Shown: one piece after another, positions 24,841 to 34,328 of the stretch | Layout of the letters: each line of letters opens with the position of its first letter | How positions within the stretch are numbered: position 1 is the first letter of the stretch | NCBI RefSeq assembly: GCF_024580955.1 | Contig: NZ_JANIKD010000017.1 | Span: 1-53,865, forward strand | Source of the DNA: Corynebacterium sp. 122RC1 | GTDB lineage: Bacteria; Actinomycetota; Actinomycetes; Mycobacteriales; Mycobacteriaceae | DNA length: 53,865 nucleotides | Direction: 5' to 3' | Notes under the pieces: model-generated | Told to the model about the DNA's origin: nothing | The model's database searches: none | The model's input: the letters and a program-made list of their open reading frames with translations, nothing else | Position numbers and translations under genes: made by a program

Positions 24841-24869
24841 TTGTGCCCTTGGCGTGCGGAAAGTAGAGT
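24841..24869 (+). promoter_or_regulatory. candidate thrS promoter
   Basis: TTGTGC (24841-24846), 17-nt spacer, TAGAGT (24864-24869). It would give a leader of about 175 nt. Confidence 0.5.
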
Positions 24870-24890
24870 GGGGAAGTTGAACATGCACTA

Positions 24891-24948
24891 CGCCTTTTGG
24901 CGCCGAAAAGCTGCGTGCAAGGGGATTGAGCCCCGTGGCTTTTCGGCG
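24891..24948 (+). promoter_or_regulatory. structured thrS leader with alternative hairpins
   Basis: CGCCGAAAAGC (24901-24911) can pair perfectly with GCTTTTCGGCG (24938-24948), enclosing a GGGG/CCCC hairpin (24921-24934). The same segment can instead pair with CTTTTGGCG just upstream (24894-24902). Mutually exclusive pairings suggest an attenuator or translational switch, but there is no T-tract and the mechanism is unknown. Confidence 0.5.
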
Positions 24949-25050
24949 ACGCCAAATCCTGCGGTGGGTGCTGGGCAAACACACTTTTCGTAGCGTACTC
25001 GTCCAGGTATGACGGGTGCGCATGAGCGCAGTAAAGGAGCGCGACCTTCC

Positions 25051-27114
25051 ATGGTTTCAGAACACATCACGGCACAACCATTGCCCGCCTTCACCGTCCC
25101 AGCAGGAACCGCTGCCGGTGCGGCTATGCGTGAGCTAGAACTGCCAAACAAGGGTCCAGAGGCTATTGTTTGCGTTAAAGACGAGCAGGGTAACCTCAAG
25201 GACCTTTCCTTTGTCCCCGAGGTTGATACCGTGGTTACGCCTGTGCCAGCAAACTCCGAGGAAGGCCGCGCTGTGATCCGCCACTCCTGCACCCACGTTC
25301 TGGCGCAGGCTGTGCAGGCGGAGTTCCCAGGCGCAAAACTGGGCATCGGGCCAGCCATAGAAAACGGCTTCTACTACGACTTTGACGTAGCAGAACCCTT
25401 CACCCCAGAAGATCTGAAGACGTTGGAAAAGCGGATGAAGAAGATCATCAAGCAGGGGCAGAAGTTTGAGCGTCGCGTCTACGCCTCCCAAGAGGAAGCC
25501 GCCGAGGCTCTGAAGAATGAGCCGTACAAGCTTGAGCTCATCCAGGACAAGGGCAACGTTGATCCCAACTCCGACGAGGCCACCGAGGTCGGTGCCGGCG
25601 AGCTCACGGGCTACTACAACCTCAACCCGCGGACCGGTGAAGTGGAGTGGTACGACCTCTGCCGCGGCCCCCACGTACCAACCACCAAGTACATCCCAGC
25701 GTTCGCCCTCACCCGTTCCTCCGCCGCATACTGGCGGGGTGATCAATCCCTGGCCGGTCTGCAGCGTATCTATGGCACTGCGTGGGAATCCCAGGAAGCC
25801 CTGGATGAATACCAGCACATGCTGGCGGAGGCGGAGAAGCGCGATCACCGACGCCTCGGCTCGGAGCTGGACCTGTTCAGCTTCCCAGATGAGATCGGCT
25901 CTGGTTTCCCCGTGTTCCACCCCAACGGCGGCATTGTGCGTCTTGAAATGGAGGAGCACTCCAGGCGGCGCCACATTGCTGCCGGGTACTCCTTTGTGAA
26001 CACCCCTCACATCACCAAGGGTGATCTCTTTGAAAAGTCCGGCCACCTGGACTTCTACGCGGACGGCATGTTCCCCCCAATGCAGCTTGACGGCGAGCAC
26101 GATGAAGATGGCAACGTGACCAAGCCGGCGCAGGACTACTACGCCAAGCCAATGAACTGCCCGATGCACAACTTGATCTTCGCGTCCCGCGGACGCTCCT
26201 ACCGCGAGCTGCCGCTGCGCCTGTTCGAGTTCGGCACCGTGTACCGCTACGAGAAGTCAGGTGTGATCCACGGCCTCACCCGCGCCCGCGGCTTCACCCA
26301 GGATGACGCGCACATTTACTGCACCGAGGATCAGCTTGAAGCAGAGCTCACCACGGTCTTGGAGTTCATCATTTCCCTGCTCAAGGACTACGGGCTGGAT
26401 GACTTCTACCTAGAGCTTTCCACCAAGGACCCAAACAAGTTCGTGGGTTCGGATGAGATCTGGGAGCACTCCACGGAGATCCTCCAGCGAGTTGCTACCA
26501 ATTCCGGCCTTGAGCTCGTGCCAGATCCTGCGGGTGCTGCATTTTATGGGCCGAAGATTTCCGTGCAGGCGCGTGACGCCATCGGCCGCACCTGGCAAAT
26601 GTCTACGGTTCAGTTGGATTTCAACCTGCCGGAGCGCTTTGATCTGGAGTACACCGCCCCAGACGGCACCAAGAAAAAGCCGATCATGATCCACCGTGCC
26701 TTGTTCGGTTCTATCGAGCGTTTCTTCGGCGTGCTGCTGGAGCACTACGCCGGCGCGTTCCCTGCGTGGCTCGCTCCCCAGCAAGTGATCGGTATTCCTG
26801 TTGCGGACGCTTTCATTCCGCACTTGGAGGAAGTCACCAAGGCGCTGCGCGAAAAAGGTATTCGTGCAACGGTGGATACCTCAGATGATCGCATGCAGAA
26901 GAAGATCCGCAATCACACCACCGGCAAGGTGCCGTTCATGCTGCTCGCCGGCGCGCGCGACGTTGAAGCTGGCGCCGTGAGCTTCCGCTTCCTCGATGGC
27001 ACCCAGGTCAATGGCGTTCCTACGGACAAGGCTGTGGAGTTGATTGCCTCGTGGGTTGCGCAGCGCAACAATGAGCAGCCAACGGAAGAGAATGTGCAGG
27101 AAGCCCTGGCCTAA
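25051..27114 (+). CDS. thrS: threonyl-tRNA synthetase
   Basis: Class II synthetase charging tRNA-Thr, 687 residues. The order is TGS domain (about 1-65), editing domain ([17 protein letters not shown], about 77 onward), catalytic core with zinc ligand Cys in [10 protein letters not shown], motif 2 ([16 protein letters not shown] then [10 protein letters not shown]), motif 3 ([19 protein letters not shown]), and the anticodon-binding domain ([14 protein letters not shown] to the end). I prefer the ATG at 25051 (AAAGGAG 11 nt upstream); an ATG at 25009 is in frame but has no ribosome binding site. It heads the thrS-HIT-pgsA-patA-pimA cluster. Confidence 0.97.
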   Translation: MVSEHITAQPLPAFTVPAGTAAGAAMRELELPNKGPEAIVCVKDEQGNLKDLSFVPEVDTVVTPVPANSEEGRAVIRHSCTHVLAQAVQAEFPGAKLGIGPAIENGFYYDFDVAEPFTPEDLKTLEKRMKKIIKQGQKFERRVYASQEEAAEALKNEPYKLELIQDKGNVDPNSDEATEVGAGELTGYYNLNPRTGEVEWYDLCRGPHVPTTKYIPAFALTRSSAAYWRGDQSLAGLQRIYGTAWESQEALDEYQHMLAEAEKRDHRRLGSELDLFSFPDEIGSGFPVFHPNGGIVRLEMEEHSRRRHIAAGYSFVNTPHITKGDLFEKSGHLDFYADGMFPPMQLDGEHDEDGNVTKPAQDYYAKPMNCPMHNLIFASRGRSYRELPLRLFEFGTVYRYEKSGVIHGLTRARGFTQDDAHIYCTEDQLEAELTTVLEFIISLLKDYGLDDFYLELSTKDPNKFVGSDEIWEHSTEILQRVATNSGLELVPDPAGAAFYGPKISVQARDAIGRTWQMSTVQLDFNLPERFDLEYTAPDGTKKKPIMIHRALFGSIERFFGVLLEHYAGAFPAWLAPQQVIGIPVADAFIPHLEEVTKALREKGIRATVDTSDDRMQKKIRNHTTGKVPFMLLAGARDVEAGAVSFRFLDGTQVNGVPTDKAVELIASWVAQRNNEQPTEENVQEALA

Positions 27115-27174
27115 AGGCAAGTCTCAAGGCAGTACAGCCCACAACAGGTGTCATTAAAGGGAAAGGTTGGGATC

Positions 27175-27831
27175 ATGGGTGCGGAATCGCCGAACACGGC
27201 TTCACATGGAGAACCGGAAGCGGGCCCCTATGTGGACCAAGGCGCAGGTACGCCCGATTTGCTCACTCGGCTGTGGGCCCCGTACCGCATGGCGTACATC
27301 GTCAAAGACGCCGCGGATTCACCAGGCGGGTCCCGCCGCAATCCCTTTGTGTCCCTGCCCGAGCATTCCGATGAGGAGTCACTCATCGTGGCTAGGGGCG
27401 AGCACGTCTACTGCGTGCTCAACCTGTACCCCTACAATCCTGGGCACATGCTCGTGGTGCCATACCGCGAGGTGTCGGAGCTCGAATTGCTCACCGAAGC
27501 GGAGTCCCACGAGCTGCTTGCGTTCGCACAGAGGGCAATCAGGGCACTCAAGGAGGTTTCGCGTCCCGACGCGGTCAATGCCGGCTTTAACTTGGGTCGC
27601 GCCTCCGGAGGATCGGTTGCGCAGCACTTGCACATGCACATCGTGCCCAGGTGGAGCGGGGATGCAAACTTCATGACGGTGATCGACGGCACCAAGGTGC
27701 TCCCACAGACACTGAAAGAAACCCGCGCGCTACTGGCGGATGCCTGGGTCAACCTCCCCCCAACCCCAGCAGCCCCCGAAGCTCCAGCATCCCCCAAAGA
27801 TGCTGCCCAAAACGGAGAAGCTCATGCTTAG
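27175..27831 (+). CDS. HIT-family Ap4A phosphorylase-like hydrolase
   Basis: A 218-residue histidine-triad protein with the catalytic QHLHMHIVPRW motif and a GRASGGSVAQ loop upstream; conserved RLWAPYRMAYI near the N-terminus is typical of the actinobacterial Ap4A phosphorylase group (Rv2613c in M. tuberculosis, same position). Ap4A made by synthetases is a sensible substrate next to thrS. The C-terminal 25 residues are Ala/Pro rich. AAAGG lies 8 nt before the ATG. It overlaps pgsA by 8 nt. Confidence 0.9.
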   Translation: MGAESPNTASHGEPEAGPYVDQGAGTPDLLTRLWAPYRMAYIVKDAADSPGGSRRNPFVSLPEHSDEESLIVARGEHVYCVLNLYPYNPGHMLVVPYREVSELELLTEAESHELLAFAQRAIRALKEVSRPDAVNAGFNLGRASGGSVAQHLHMHIVPRWSGDANFMTVIDGTKVLPQTLKETRALLADAWVNLPPTPAAPEAPASPKDAAQNGEAHA

Positions 27832-28483
27832 TGTGCGCGGGCGAAAGCCCGCTGCAGTGGTGGTGGAGCCGGTTGCGCGAGCGCTGCTCAAGGTGGGATT
27901 CACGCCGAACACGATCACCTTGGTGGGAACCGTCATCACCATCGCCATTGCAGTGGTGCTGATCCCCACCGGCCATCTGGTTGCCGCCGCGGTTCTTTCC
28001 GGGCTCTTCGCCGCCTTTGACATGATTGATGGCACCATGGCGCGGCTGCGCGGCGGCGGCACAAAATTTGGCGCAACGCTTGACGCAACCTGTGACCGCC
28101 TTACCGACGGCGCCCTGTTTGCCGCAATCACCTGGTGGCTGATCTACAGTTACCAGGCACACCCCGCTCTGGTGGTCGCGTCATTGGTGGTGCTGGTGTG
28201 CTCTCAAGTGATCTCCTACGTAAAAGCCCGCGGCGAGGCCTCTGGATTCACCATGATTGGTGGTTTGGTGGAGCGCCCAGAGCGGCTCATCTTGGGCCTT
28301 GGCGGCCTGGGGCTGCAGGGCTTCGGCGTTCCCTACGCTATCGACGTTGCCCTCTGGCTCCTTGCCGTCGGCAGCGTATTCACGGTGGTACAGCGCCTGC
28401 ACATGGCGGCGAACTCACCGCTGGCCAATGAAAAGACCGCACCACCTGCCGGCGCGGAAACCACCTCCGGTGAAAGCGCATAG
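27824..28483 (+). CDS. pgsA: phosphatidylinositol phosphate synthase (CDP-alcohol phosphotransferase)
   Basis: Integral membrane enzyme that joins CDP-diacylglycerol and inositol-3-phosphate to give PI phosphate, precursor of PI mannosides. The 219 residues have the CDP-alcohol phosphatidyltransferase motif DG-AR-G-D-D readable as DGTMARLRGGG...GATLDATCDRLTDG (about residues 65-92) and about six membrane segments. The ATG overlaps the HIT gene stop, with GGAG 8 nt upstream, so the genes are coupled. Confidence 0.94.
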   Translation: MLSVRGRKPAAVVVEPVARALLKVGFTPNTITLVGTVITIAIAVVLIPTGHLVAAAVLSGLFAAFDMIDGTMARLRGGGTKFGATLDATCDRLTDGALFAAITWWLIYSYQAHPALVVASLVVLVCSQVISYVKARGEASGFTMIGGLVERPERLILGLGGLGLQGFGVPYAIDVALWLLAVGSVFTVVQRLHMAANSPLANEKTAPPAGAETTSGESA

Positions 28484-28488
28484 CGGGC

Positions 28489-29448
28489 ATGGCAAAATTT
28501 CCACTGGGTGCGCCCACACAAGTGCGCCAGGAACTCGCAGCCCAGGCATACCTTTTAGGTTGGCGGCTGGTGCGTGCCCTCCCGCTACCTGTGGCAGAAA
28601 AACTCTTCCAATTCGGTGCGGACCTGGCAAGTGGCAATGGCCGCAAGCTTCCGCAGTTGCGCAAAAACCTTGCCAGGGTGGTGGGGTCGGACCAAGTGAA
28701 TGATGCATTGGTGCAGGCCTCCATGCGCTCCTATGCAAGGTATTGGCTGGAGGCGTTCCGCCTGCCGTCCATGGTGCACAGCCCCAAGGCGTATGCGCGG
28801 GTCACTTCCAAGCTCAGCCAGGTGGTGCAAGGGGAGCAATATTTGCGCGATTCTTTTGCCCAGGGCAAAGGGGTGGTGCTGGTCCTTCCTCATTCCGGTA
28901 ACTGGGATATGGCCGGGGTGTACTTGGTCCATGAACTTGGAACGTTTAGCACCGTTGCCGAACGTCTCCAACCAGAGCGGCTGTACCAAGCATTCGTGGA
29001 CTTCCGGGAATCCTTGGGCTTTGAGGTCCTCCCGCACACTGGCGGAGTAGTGCGACCTTTCGACGTCCTGCGCCAGCGCCTGCGTGAAGGCAAGGTGGTG
29101 TGTCTGCTGGGGGAGCGGGACCTCAAGGCTACGGGCCACGAAGTGGAGTTTTTTGGTGAAACTGCGCGAATGCCGGTTGGTGCGGTGAAGCTGGCGCAGG
29201 AAACCGGTGCGGCCCTGCATGTGGTGCACTGCTGGTTTGAACCCGATGGGTGGGGCTTTAGCATCTCTGAGCAGGTCCCCACCGCGGAAGGCGAGCAGGG
29301 GCTGGAATCCGCGATGCGGCAAGTGGCCCACATCATGGAAAGCAACATTGCAGCTCACCCCGAGGATTGGCACATGCTCCAACCATTGTGGATTGCCGAT
29401 CTTGACTCACGCCGCTACGCTCGTGGCCTAAAGCGTGACGCTGAATGA
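28489..29448 (+). CDS. patA: phosphatidylinositol mannoside acyltransferase
   Basis: LpxL/HtrB-like acyltransferase of 319 residues that transfers an acyl chain onto the mannose of PIM on the inner face of the membrane. The HxxxxD motif is present (LPHSGNWDMAGVYL, about residue 130), as is a downstream LLGERDLKATGHEVEFFG segment typical of the family. It starts 5 nt after pgsA and is followed by pimA, as in mycobacteria. The symbol follows the mycobacterial enzyme. Confidence 0.92.
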   Translation: MAKFPLGAPTQVRQELAAQAYLLGWRLVRALPLPVAEKLFQFGADLASGNGRKLPQLRKNLARVVGSDQVNDALVQASMRSYARYWLEAFRLPSMVHSPKAYARVTSKLSQVVQGEQYLRDSFAQGKGVVLVLPHSGNWDMAGVYLVHELGTFSTVAERLQPERLYQAFVDFRESLGFEVLPHTGGVVRPFDVLRQRLREGKVVCLLGERDLKATGHEVEFFGETARMPVGAVKLAQETGAALHVVHCWFEPDGWGFSISEQVPTAEGEQGLESAMRQVAHIMESNIAAHPEDWHMLQPLWIADLDSRRYARGLKRDAE

Positions 29449-29501
29449 CCAGCCTCGTGACGCGTCACCAGCCAGCACCACCAGAAGAGGAATAAGACCG
29501 C

Positions 29502-30629
29502 ATGCGCATCGGTATTGTGTGCCCGTACTCTTTCGACGAACCCGGGGGAGTACAAGCCCACATCCTCGATCTGGCACAGATCCTGATCCGTAGGGGCCAT
29601 CAGGTGCAGGTCATTGGTCCGTGTTCGGCCAAGACCCAGGTGCCGGAGTTTGTCACAAAAGGTGGGCGAAGTTTTCCGATTCCGTACAACGGTTCCGTCG
29701 CAAGACTCGCCTTTGGGCCCCAGGTGTTTCGCCGGGTGCGCAGCTTTATTCAGCAGGGCGATTTTGATGTGCTGCATATCCATGAGCCGAACTCGCCTAG
29801 CTTTTCGCTTGCTGCCTTGAGGCTGGCACGGGGCCCGATTGTTGCCACCTACCATGCGTCGAGTAGCGGATCGAAGTTGCTGAAAGTGGCGCTGCCGTTG
29901 CTTCGCGGCTCGCTGGAGAAGATCCGCGGCGGCATTGCCGTATCGGAAATGGCGCGGCGCTGGCAGGTGGAACAACTTGGCGGGGATCCGGTGCTGATCC
30001 CCAACGGCGTGGATACGCAGATGTATCGCCAGGCATTGATGGACGTCGGAACTGCGGCGCCGGCACAGGAACGCCCAGTGGAGATCGCTTTCTTGGGCCG
30101 CCTTGGCGAGTCCCGCAAAGGTCTGCAGATTCTCCTGGACTCCCTGCGATATTTGGCGCGTCCCGCCACGATCACGGTGATGGGCGGCGGCACGCCACCT
30201 CCGCTGGCGCCGCACCAAGTTTCACCTGGGGTAGAGGTGCGTTTTGCTGGCCGGGTGAGTGATGAGGAAAAGGCGAGGCTGCTGGCACAAGCGGACATTT
30301 ACGTTGCGCCGAACACTGGCGGGGAGAGCTTTGGGATCGTGCTCGTGGAAGCGATGGCCGCGGGTTGCGCGGTGGTTGCCAGTGACCTCGAAGCCTTCGC
30401 CGCGGTCTGCGACGCCCAAGGTGAGCAACCCGCCGGAATGCTGTTTCGCAACGGTGACCCCAAGGACCTCGCTTGCGTGTTGCGCAGTCTGATCGATTCC
30501 CCGCAGAAGCGTGCGGCTCTGCAACGCGCGGGGGAGCTTCGCGCGCAGCTCTACGATTGGGAGCGAGTAGCCACCCTGATCACCAGGGTGTATGAAACTG
30601 TTGTGGCAGATGAGAAGGTAGAGGCGTAA
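29502..30629 (+). CDS. pimA: phosphatidylinositol alpha-mannosyltransferase
   Basis: GT4-family enzyme that transfers the first mannose from GDP-mannose to PI. The 375-residue protein begins MRIGIVCPYSFDEPGGVQAH (the glycine-rich acceptor loop), has VLHIHEPNSPSFS and TYHAS in the N-terminal Rossmann half, and the donor-site EX7E segment in GGESFGIVLVEAMAAG (about residue 270). GAGGAATAAG precedes the ATG. The stop TAA abuts the ATG of the next gene directly. Confidence 0.95.
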   Translation: MRIGIVCPYSFDEPGGVQAHILDLAQILIRRGHQVQVIGPCSAKTQVPEFVTKGGRSFPIPYNGSVARLAFGPQVFRRVRSFIQQGDFDVLHIHEPNSPSFSLAALRLARGPIVATYHASSSGSKLLKVALPLLRGSLEKIRGGIAVSEMARRWQVEQLGGDPVLIPNGVDTQMYRQALMDVGTAAPAQERPVEIAFLGRLGESRKGLQILLDSLRYLARPATITVMGGGTPPPLAPHQVSPGVEVRFAGRVSDEEKARLLAQADIYVAPNTGGESFGIVLVEAMAAGCAVVASDLEAFAAVCDAQGEQPAGMLFRNGDPKDLACVLRSLIDSPQKRAALQRAGELRAQLYDWERVATLITRVYETVVADEKVEA

Positions 30630-31115
30630 ATGAGCACTGCACTTTTGGTCCTCCTCGCTGTGCTTATCACGGCGTTTTTGGGCTGGGCTTGGAACACGGC
30701 GCAGCGCCTGAACAGGCTGCACATTCGTACCGACGCCGCCCTCCAGGCCCTCCAGGCCGCATTGGATCGCCGCGCCGCCTTGAGCGCGGCCCTGATTCCT
30801 TCCAGTGCAGGACAAGCGGCAAAAGCCCAGGCAGTGCAACTGCGCTACGCCACGTTTGCTGAGCGAGGGGAGAGGGAGTGGCCCATCTCTCAGGCCATCG
30901 AGGATCTTGGTGAAAAGGTGCCAGCGGCTCTCACAGACGCCGAAGCCCGCCTGCACCTTGCGGTGCGCTTTTACAACGACGCGGTGGCAGATACCCGCGC
31001 GCTTCGCACGAGGCCCTTGGTCCGGGTGATGCGCCTCGGTGGAACAGCCAGCTTGCCCGAGTATTTTGAACTGCTCAGCCCTGCCAGCCCTTCTAGTCCT
31101 TCCAGTCCTTCTTAG
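30630..31115 (+). CDS. LemA-like single-pass membrane protein
   Basis: A 161-residue protein with an N-terminal membrane helix (TALLVLLAVLITAFLGWAW) and a helical body similar in layout to LemA proteins: NRLHIRTDAALQALQAALDR followed near residue 108 by ARLHLAVRFYNDAVADTRAL. No function can be assigned. It starts immediately after the pimA stop and uses a GAGG inside the pimA end, so it is coupled to pimA. The C-terminus SPSSPSSPS is encoded by a 9-bp tandem repeat that also encodes the end of the opposite gene. Confidence 0.75.
   Translation: MSTALLVLLAVLITAFLGWAWNTAQRLNRLHIRTDAALQALQAALDRRAALSAALIPSSAGQAAKAQAVQLRYATFAERGEREWPISQAIEDLGEKVPAALTDAEARLHLAVRFYNDAVADTRALRTRPLVRVMRLGGTASLPEYFELLSPASPSSPSSPS
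31086..31112. repeat. three 9-bp tandem units in a convergent gene overlap
   Basis: AGCCCTTCT, AGTCCTTCC and AGTCCTTCT follow one another and code for SPSSPSSPS on the plus strand and part of the KKDWKD end on the minus strand. Confidence 0.8.
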
Positions 31116-32373
31116 GCGTCCGGGTGCCGCGCCTGGCCTCCTGAATCGCCCACGCTACAGCGACCACGGTGAGGATCACGATAAGGAGGTTGCGTGCTGC
31201 CAGCACCGCCGGTTGCAGCAGAGAACCGCCCAGCTCTGGGTTCAGTATTTGGTTGTACATAAACGGGTAGACCAGCAAAGACATCACGGCAACTCCCATG
31301 GTGCCCCACACCAGCGTGCTCAGCGCCTTACTGCGAGGCATGTTTTGCAACGCCACTGCCAGGATGGGGCCCAGCCACAGCACATACTGGGTGGAAAATA
31401 CCTTGTTGGTGCACAGCAGCAGGAAAATCAGAGCGATCCACAGCGCCAGGGTGGCTTGAGGGGAAACATTCCCACGGAACAGGCTCCACAGCGCCCACCC
31501 GATGGCGAAGGCTAGCATGCCCACCGTGGCAGCGTCCGTGATGGTGATCGCCAGATCTACGTGGGGGCCAAAAATCTCAAAGCTCTTGGAAGGTGCGTAG
31601 CTCACCGTCCAGGTTTCGGGGTGGAAGTAGCGCAGCACCATCAGTGGGCTTGCGGCCACGGACTCAATTTGCAGGCCGCGGTCACCTTGGTAATCCAGCG
31701 GGGAAAGTACCCGATCAGCGCCAAAGAACACCCAGATGCTCGCGCACAGCGCAAGCAGCGTTGCCGCGAACGTGCCTACCGACACCCATGTTGTGGAGTT
31801 CCGCCAGCCTCGCACCAGCCCCACACCCAACACACCGGGCCAAAGTTTCATTGTGGTGGCAAAAGCGAGCAATGTTGACGCCAGCGCGGGAAAACGGAAC
31901 AACGCCATTGCAGCCCAACCCACCACCACCGCGGTGAAACTATCCAGGCGAAGAATGTGCAGGTGTGCCAGCAGCGGTGGGAAAACTATCCAGAACCAGC
32001 AGGCAGCCAACGTCGGAACCCCGCCGCGCTTGCCGTACTGCAGTGAGCGGAGAAACACGGCGTCGAAAAGCAGCACTAACCCAATGAACGCTGCGATGAA
32101 GTGTTCTTCATTCTGACCGGCGAACGCATTGGCTGTCATCGCCGGAAGTAGGCCGGTGAGGGGATATTCGCGCAGAGCAGCAGGATCGGAGCTGTTCAGA
32201 TTGGTGAAATAGTACTTCACGTCCCCGAGCGGCATGAGGTTGAGTGTGGTGACAAAGCCCAGCACAGCCCTGGCCAACACCCAAGCCAGCCACTGTAGCC
32301 AGGTGCGACCCAGCAGGGGCGGGCGGGGTTTGCTCGCGGATGGCGTGACGGCCGCGGATGAGGAGTTGCGCAC
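31093..32373 (-). CDS. GT87-family polyprenyl-phosphate-mannose-dependent mannosyltransferase
   Basis: A GT-C type integral membrane transferase of 426 residues with about ten membrane segments. DVKYYFTNL in the first external loop carries the usual catalytic Asp, and TMKLWPGVLGVGLVRGW is the typical GT87 loop. Such enzymes in corynebacteria extend PI mannosides, lipomannan or arabinomannan with polyprenyl-phosphate-mannose; the position beside pimA supports this, but the exact step is unknown. The GTG at 32373 lies 6 nt behind TATGAT and has no ribosome binding site (leaderless). The last 23 bp overlap the LemA-like gene on the other strand. Confidence 0.88.
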   Translation of the reverse strand: MRNSSSAAVTPSASKPRPPLLGRTWLQWLAWVLARAVLGFVTTLNLMPLGDVKYYFTNLNSSDPAALREYPLTGLLPAMTANAFAGQNEEHFIAAFIGLVLLFDAVFLRSLQYGKRGGVPTLAACWFWIVFPPLLAHLHILRLDSFTAVVVGWAAMALFRFPALASTLLAFATTMKLWPGVLGVGLVRGWRNSTTWVSVGTFAATLLALCASIWVFFGADRVLSPLDYQGDRGLQIESVAASPLMVLRYFHPETWTVSYAPSKSFEIFGPHVDLAITITDAATVGMLAFAIGWALWSLFRGNVSPQATLALWIALIFLLLCTNKVFSTQYVLWLGPILAVALQNMPRSKALSTLVWGTMGVAVMSLLVYPFMYNQILNPELGGSLLQPAVLAARNLLIVILTVVAVAWAIQEARRGTRTPKKDWKD

Positions 32374-32379
32374 GCAAAG

Positions 32380-32385
32380 ATCATA
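32380..32385 (-). promoter_or_regulatory. -10 element TATGAT of a leaderless GT87 mRNA
   Basis: TATGAT (32385-32380), 6 nt, GTG at 32373. Confidence 0.6.
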
Positions 32386-32464
32386 GCGATGTGTACTCAA
32401 TCCGGCGGTTGGCACGCGGTTTCTGTAACATCGCACGCAGGTGAGAGAAGGAAGGTGGACTGTG

Positions 32465-33361
32465 ATGGCGCAACTCGAGGATCGCGAACAGAAGCGCACG
32501 GCCGAACCCCGGCCGAAGGTGCCCGAAGGCGGCTTTGAAAATGGGATTGAAAAGGTCTTGGACCTGGAAACAATCGACCGCAACCTCTTCCGCGGCCCCG
32601 TGGTGCCTTCCCTGTTTACCAGGACGTTCGGTGGCCAGGTGGCCGCCCAGGCACTGGTAGCCGCCACGCGGTCCGCGGACCCCGCCTACAAGCTGCACTC
32701 GCTGCACTCCTACTTCCTGCGCCCGGGAAATCCCAAGCAGCCGACCATTTTTGAAGTAGAAACGTTGCGTGAAGGCCGCAGCTTCAGCGTGTGCCAAGTC
32801 GCGGGCATTCAGGACGGCAAGGTCATCTTCAATATGCACGCGAGCTTCCACATCCGCGGTGATGAAGGCATTGTCCACTCCGACCAAATGCCCAACGTGG
32901 CCGACCCGGATTCACTCCCACCGGCGCAGGGACTCACCCCAGGCCAGCGCGCGCTGCTCGGGGAATGGACGAACTTTGACCTGCGGGTAGCACAGCCTGA
33001 GGGCCAGGGAGCAGAAACGACGCCACCAACTCGGCAGCTCGTGTGGTTCAAAGCAAAAAACACGTTGCCGGATGACGAAAACTTCCACATGTGCACGCTC
33101 ACATACATGTCTGACATGACGTTGCTCCACTCCGCCATCGCGCGGCATCCCAAGGCAAAGGTCCAGATGGCCTCATTGGACCACGCGATTTGGTTCCTGC
33201 GCCCATTCCGCGCCGACGAATGGTTGCTCTATGACCAGGTTTCCCCCTCCGCCGCACATGGGCGTGCGCTGACCCAGGGGCAAGTATTCAACCATGCCGG
33301 TGAGCTGGTAGCGGTGGTCACGCAAGAAGGGCTCACACGGTTCTTCAATGAACCCAAGTAA
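32465..33361 (+). CDS. tesB: acyl-CoA thioesterase II
   Basis: Hydrolyses acyl-CoA to free fatty acid and CoA. The 298-residue protein has the double hot-dog arrangement: first half with RTFGGQVAAQALVAATRS and LHSYFLRPG, second half with MASLDHAIWFLRPFRADEWL (catalytic Asp), GRALTQGQVFNHAGELVA (Gln) and TQEGLTR. AAGGAAGG lies upstream; ATG 32465 or the adjacent GTG 32462 may be used. The same gene lies between the pim genes and yebC in mycobacteria. Confidence 0.93.
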   Translation: MAQLEDREQKRTAEPRPKVPEGGFENGIEKVLDLETIDRNLFRGPVVPSLFTRTFGGQVAAQALVAATRSADPAYKLHSLHSYFLRPGNPKQPTIFEVETLREGRSFSVCQVAGIQDGKVIFNMHASFHIRGDEGIVHSDQMPNVADPDSLPPAQGLTPGQRALLGEWTNFDLRVAQPEGQGAETTPPTRQLVWFKAKNTLPDDENFHMCTLTYMSDMTLLHSAIARHPKAKVQMASLDHAIWFLRPFRADEWLLYDQVSPSAAHGRALTQGQVFNHAGELVAVVTQEGLTRFFNEPK

Positions 33362-33382
33362 TGGGGTTCGGTGTGGATCGCG

Positions 33383-33388
33383 TATAAT
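33383..33388 (+). promoter_or_regulatory. -10 element TATAAT upstream of yebC
   Basis: A consensus TATAAT about 80 nt before the yebC ATG, without a clear -35. Confidence 0.5.
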
Positions 33389-33469
33389 CGCCACAGCGAA
33401 ATGTAGCGAATCGTGCGGTGTCCGGCTGCACGTCGCTGCGCATCAAGGATAAGGGAGACAAGGAACGCT

Positions 33470-34222
33470 ATGTCAGGCCACTCTAAATGGGCAACCACCA
33501 AGCATAAGAAGGCCGCAAACGACGCAAAGCGTGGCAAGGAATTTGCCAAGCTGATCAAGAACATCGAGGTTGCGGCACGGACCGGCGGTGGTGACCCAGC
33601 GGCTAACCCAACCTTGGACGATATGATCCGCAAGGCCAAGAAGGCCTCCGTGCCCAATGACAACATTGAGCGCGCCCGCAAACGCGGCTCCGGCGAAGAA
33701 GCCGGCGGCGCTGACTGGCAGACTATTATGTACGAGGGCTACGGCCCCAACGGCGTTGCTGTGCTGATTGAATGTCTCACCGACAACCGCAACCGCGCCG
33801 CCACCGAAGTACGCACCGCCATGTCAAAAAATGGCGGCAACATGGCCGAGTCCGGTGCAGTGAGCTACATGTTTAACCGCCGCGGCGTGGTAACCGTGCA
33901 GCAGGGTGATCTGAGTGAAGATGACCTCCTCCTTGCGGTCCTCGACGCCGGGGCTGAGGAAGTAGTCCAGGTGGGCGAGGTCTTTGAAATCCTCTCCGCG
34001 CCGGGTGACATGCCTGCGATCAAGGAAGCTCTGGCCGATGCCGGCATTGAGGTTGAGGAGGCTGAGTCCGACTTCCGTGCTGACGTGCTGGTGCCGCTGG
34101 ATGCTGACGGTGCCCGCAAGATTTTCCGTCTCATCGATGCCCTTGAAGATTCCGATGATGTGCAGAACGTCTACACGAACATGGACCTTAGCGAGGACGT
34201 GCTGGCGCAGCTTGAGGACTAA
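33470..34222 (+). CDS. yebC: YebC/PmpR-family regulatory protein
   Basis: A 250-residue protein of the YebC/TACO1 family, with the typical N-terminus [20 protein letters not shown] and the three-domain layout ([51 protein letters not shown]). Members have been described as DNA-binding regulators and as factors that relieve ribosome stalling. AAGGAAC precedes the ATG. It precedes ruvC, as in many bacteria, but a hairpin and a separate ruvC promoter lie between. Confidence 0.95.
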   Translation: MSGHSKWATTKHKKAANDAKRGKEFAKLIKNIEVAARTGGGDPAANPTLDDMIRKAKKASVPNDNIERARKRGSGEEAGGADWQTIMYEGYGPNGVAVLIECLTDNRNRAATEVRTAMSKNGGNMAESGAVSYMFNRRGVVTVQQGDLSEDDLLLAVLDAGAEEVVQVGEVFEILSAPGDMPAIKEALADAGIEVEEAESDFRADVLVPLDADGARKIFRLIDALEDSDDVQNVYTNMDLSEDVLAQLED

Positions 34223-34250
34223 TTTTTTAGCCCGAGCTCTGGTTTGAGCC

Positions 34251-34292
34251 TAGGTGCCTGCCCCGTTTTGCGAAACTTGGGGTAGGCACCTA
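34251..34292 (+). terminator. long hairpin after yebC
   Basis: TAGGTGCCTGCCCC (34251-34264) pairs with GGGGTAGGCACCTA (34279-34292), with an inner GTTT/AAAC extension. A T-tract is weak, so read-through to ruvC is possible. Confidence 0.65.
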
Positions 34293-34322
34293 CGCTTTGC
34301 CCAGATATTCGCATATGTGTGC

Positions 34323-34328
34323 TAAGTT
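34323..34328 (+). promoter_or_regulatory. extended -10 element of ruvCAB
   Basis: TGC-TAAGTT with the -10 at 34323-34328, about 45 nt before ruvC. Confidence 0.5.

Larger units (their letters stand above)
24719..25050 (+). other. 332-nt gap: G-rich tract and thrS leader
   Basis: It contains a G-rich tract with four GGG runs (24725-24751), a promoter (24841-24869) and a structured leader (24891-24948). No T-box sequence was recognised. Confidence 0.6.

Noticed and set aside
22823..24982. 719-codon open frame on the minus strand opposite PCuAC and the DyP gene
   Set aside because: It is antisense to two clear genes with domain motifs, has no recognisable family or start signal, and is expected from high-GC third positions.
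24841..25050. T-box riboswitch before thrS
   Set aside because: No T-box consensus (AGGGUGGNACCGCG-like) or specifier loop arrangement was found; the leader hairpins are of another kind.
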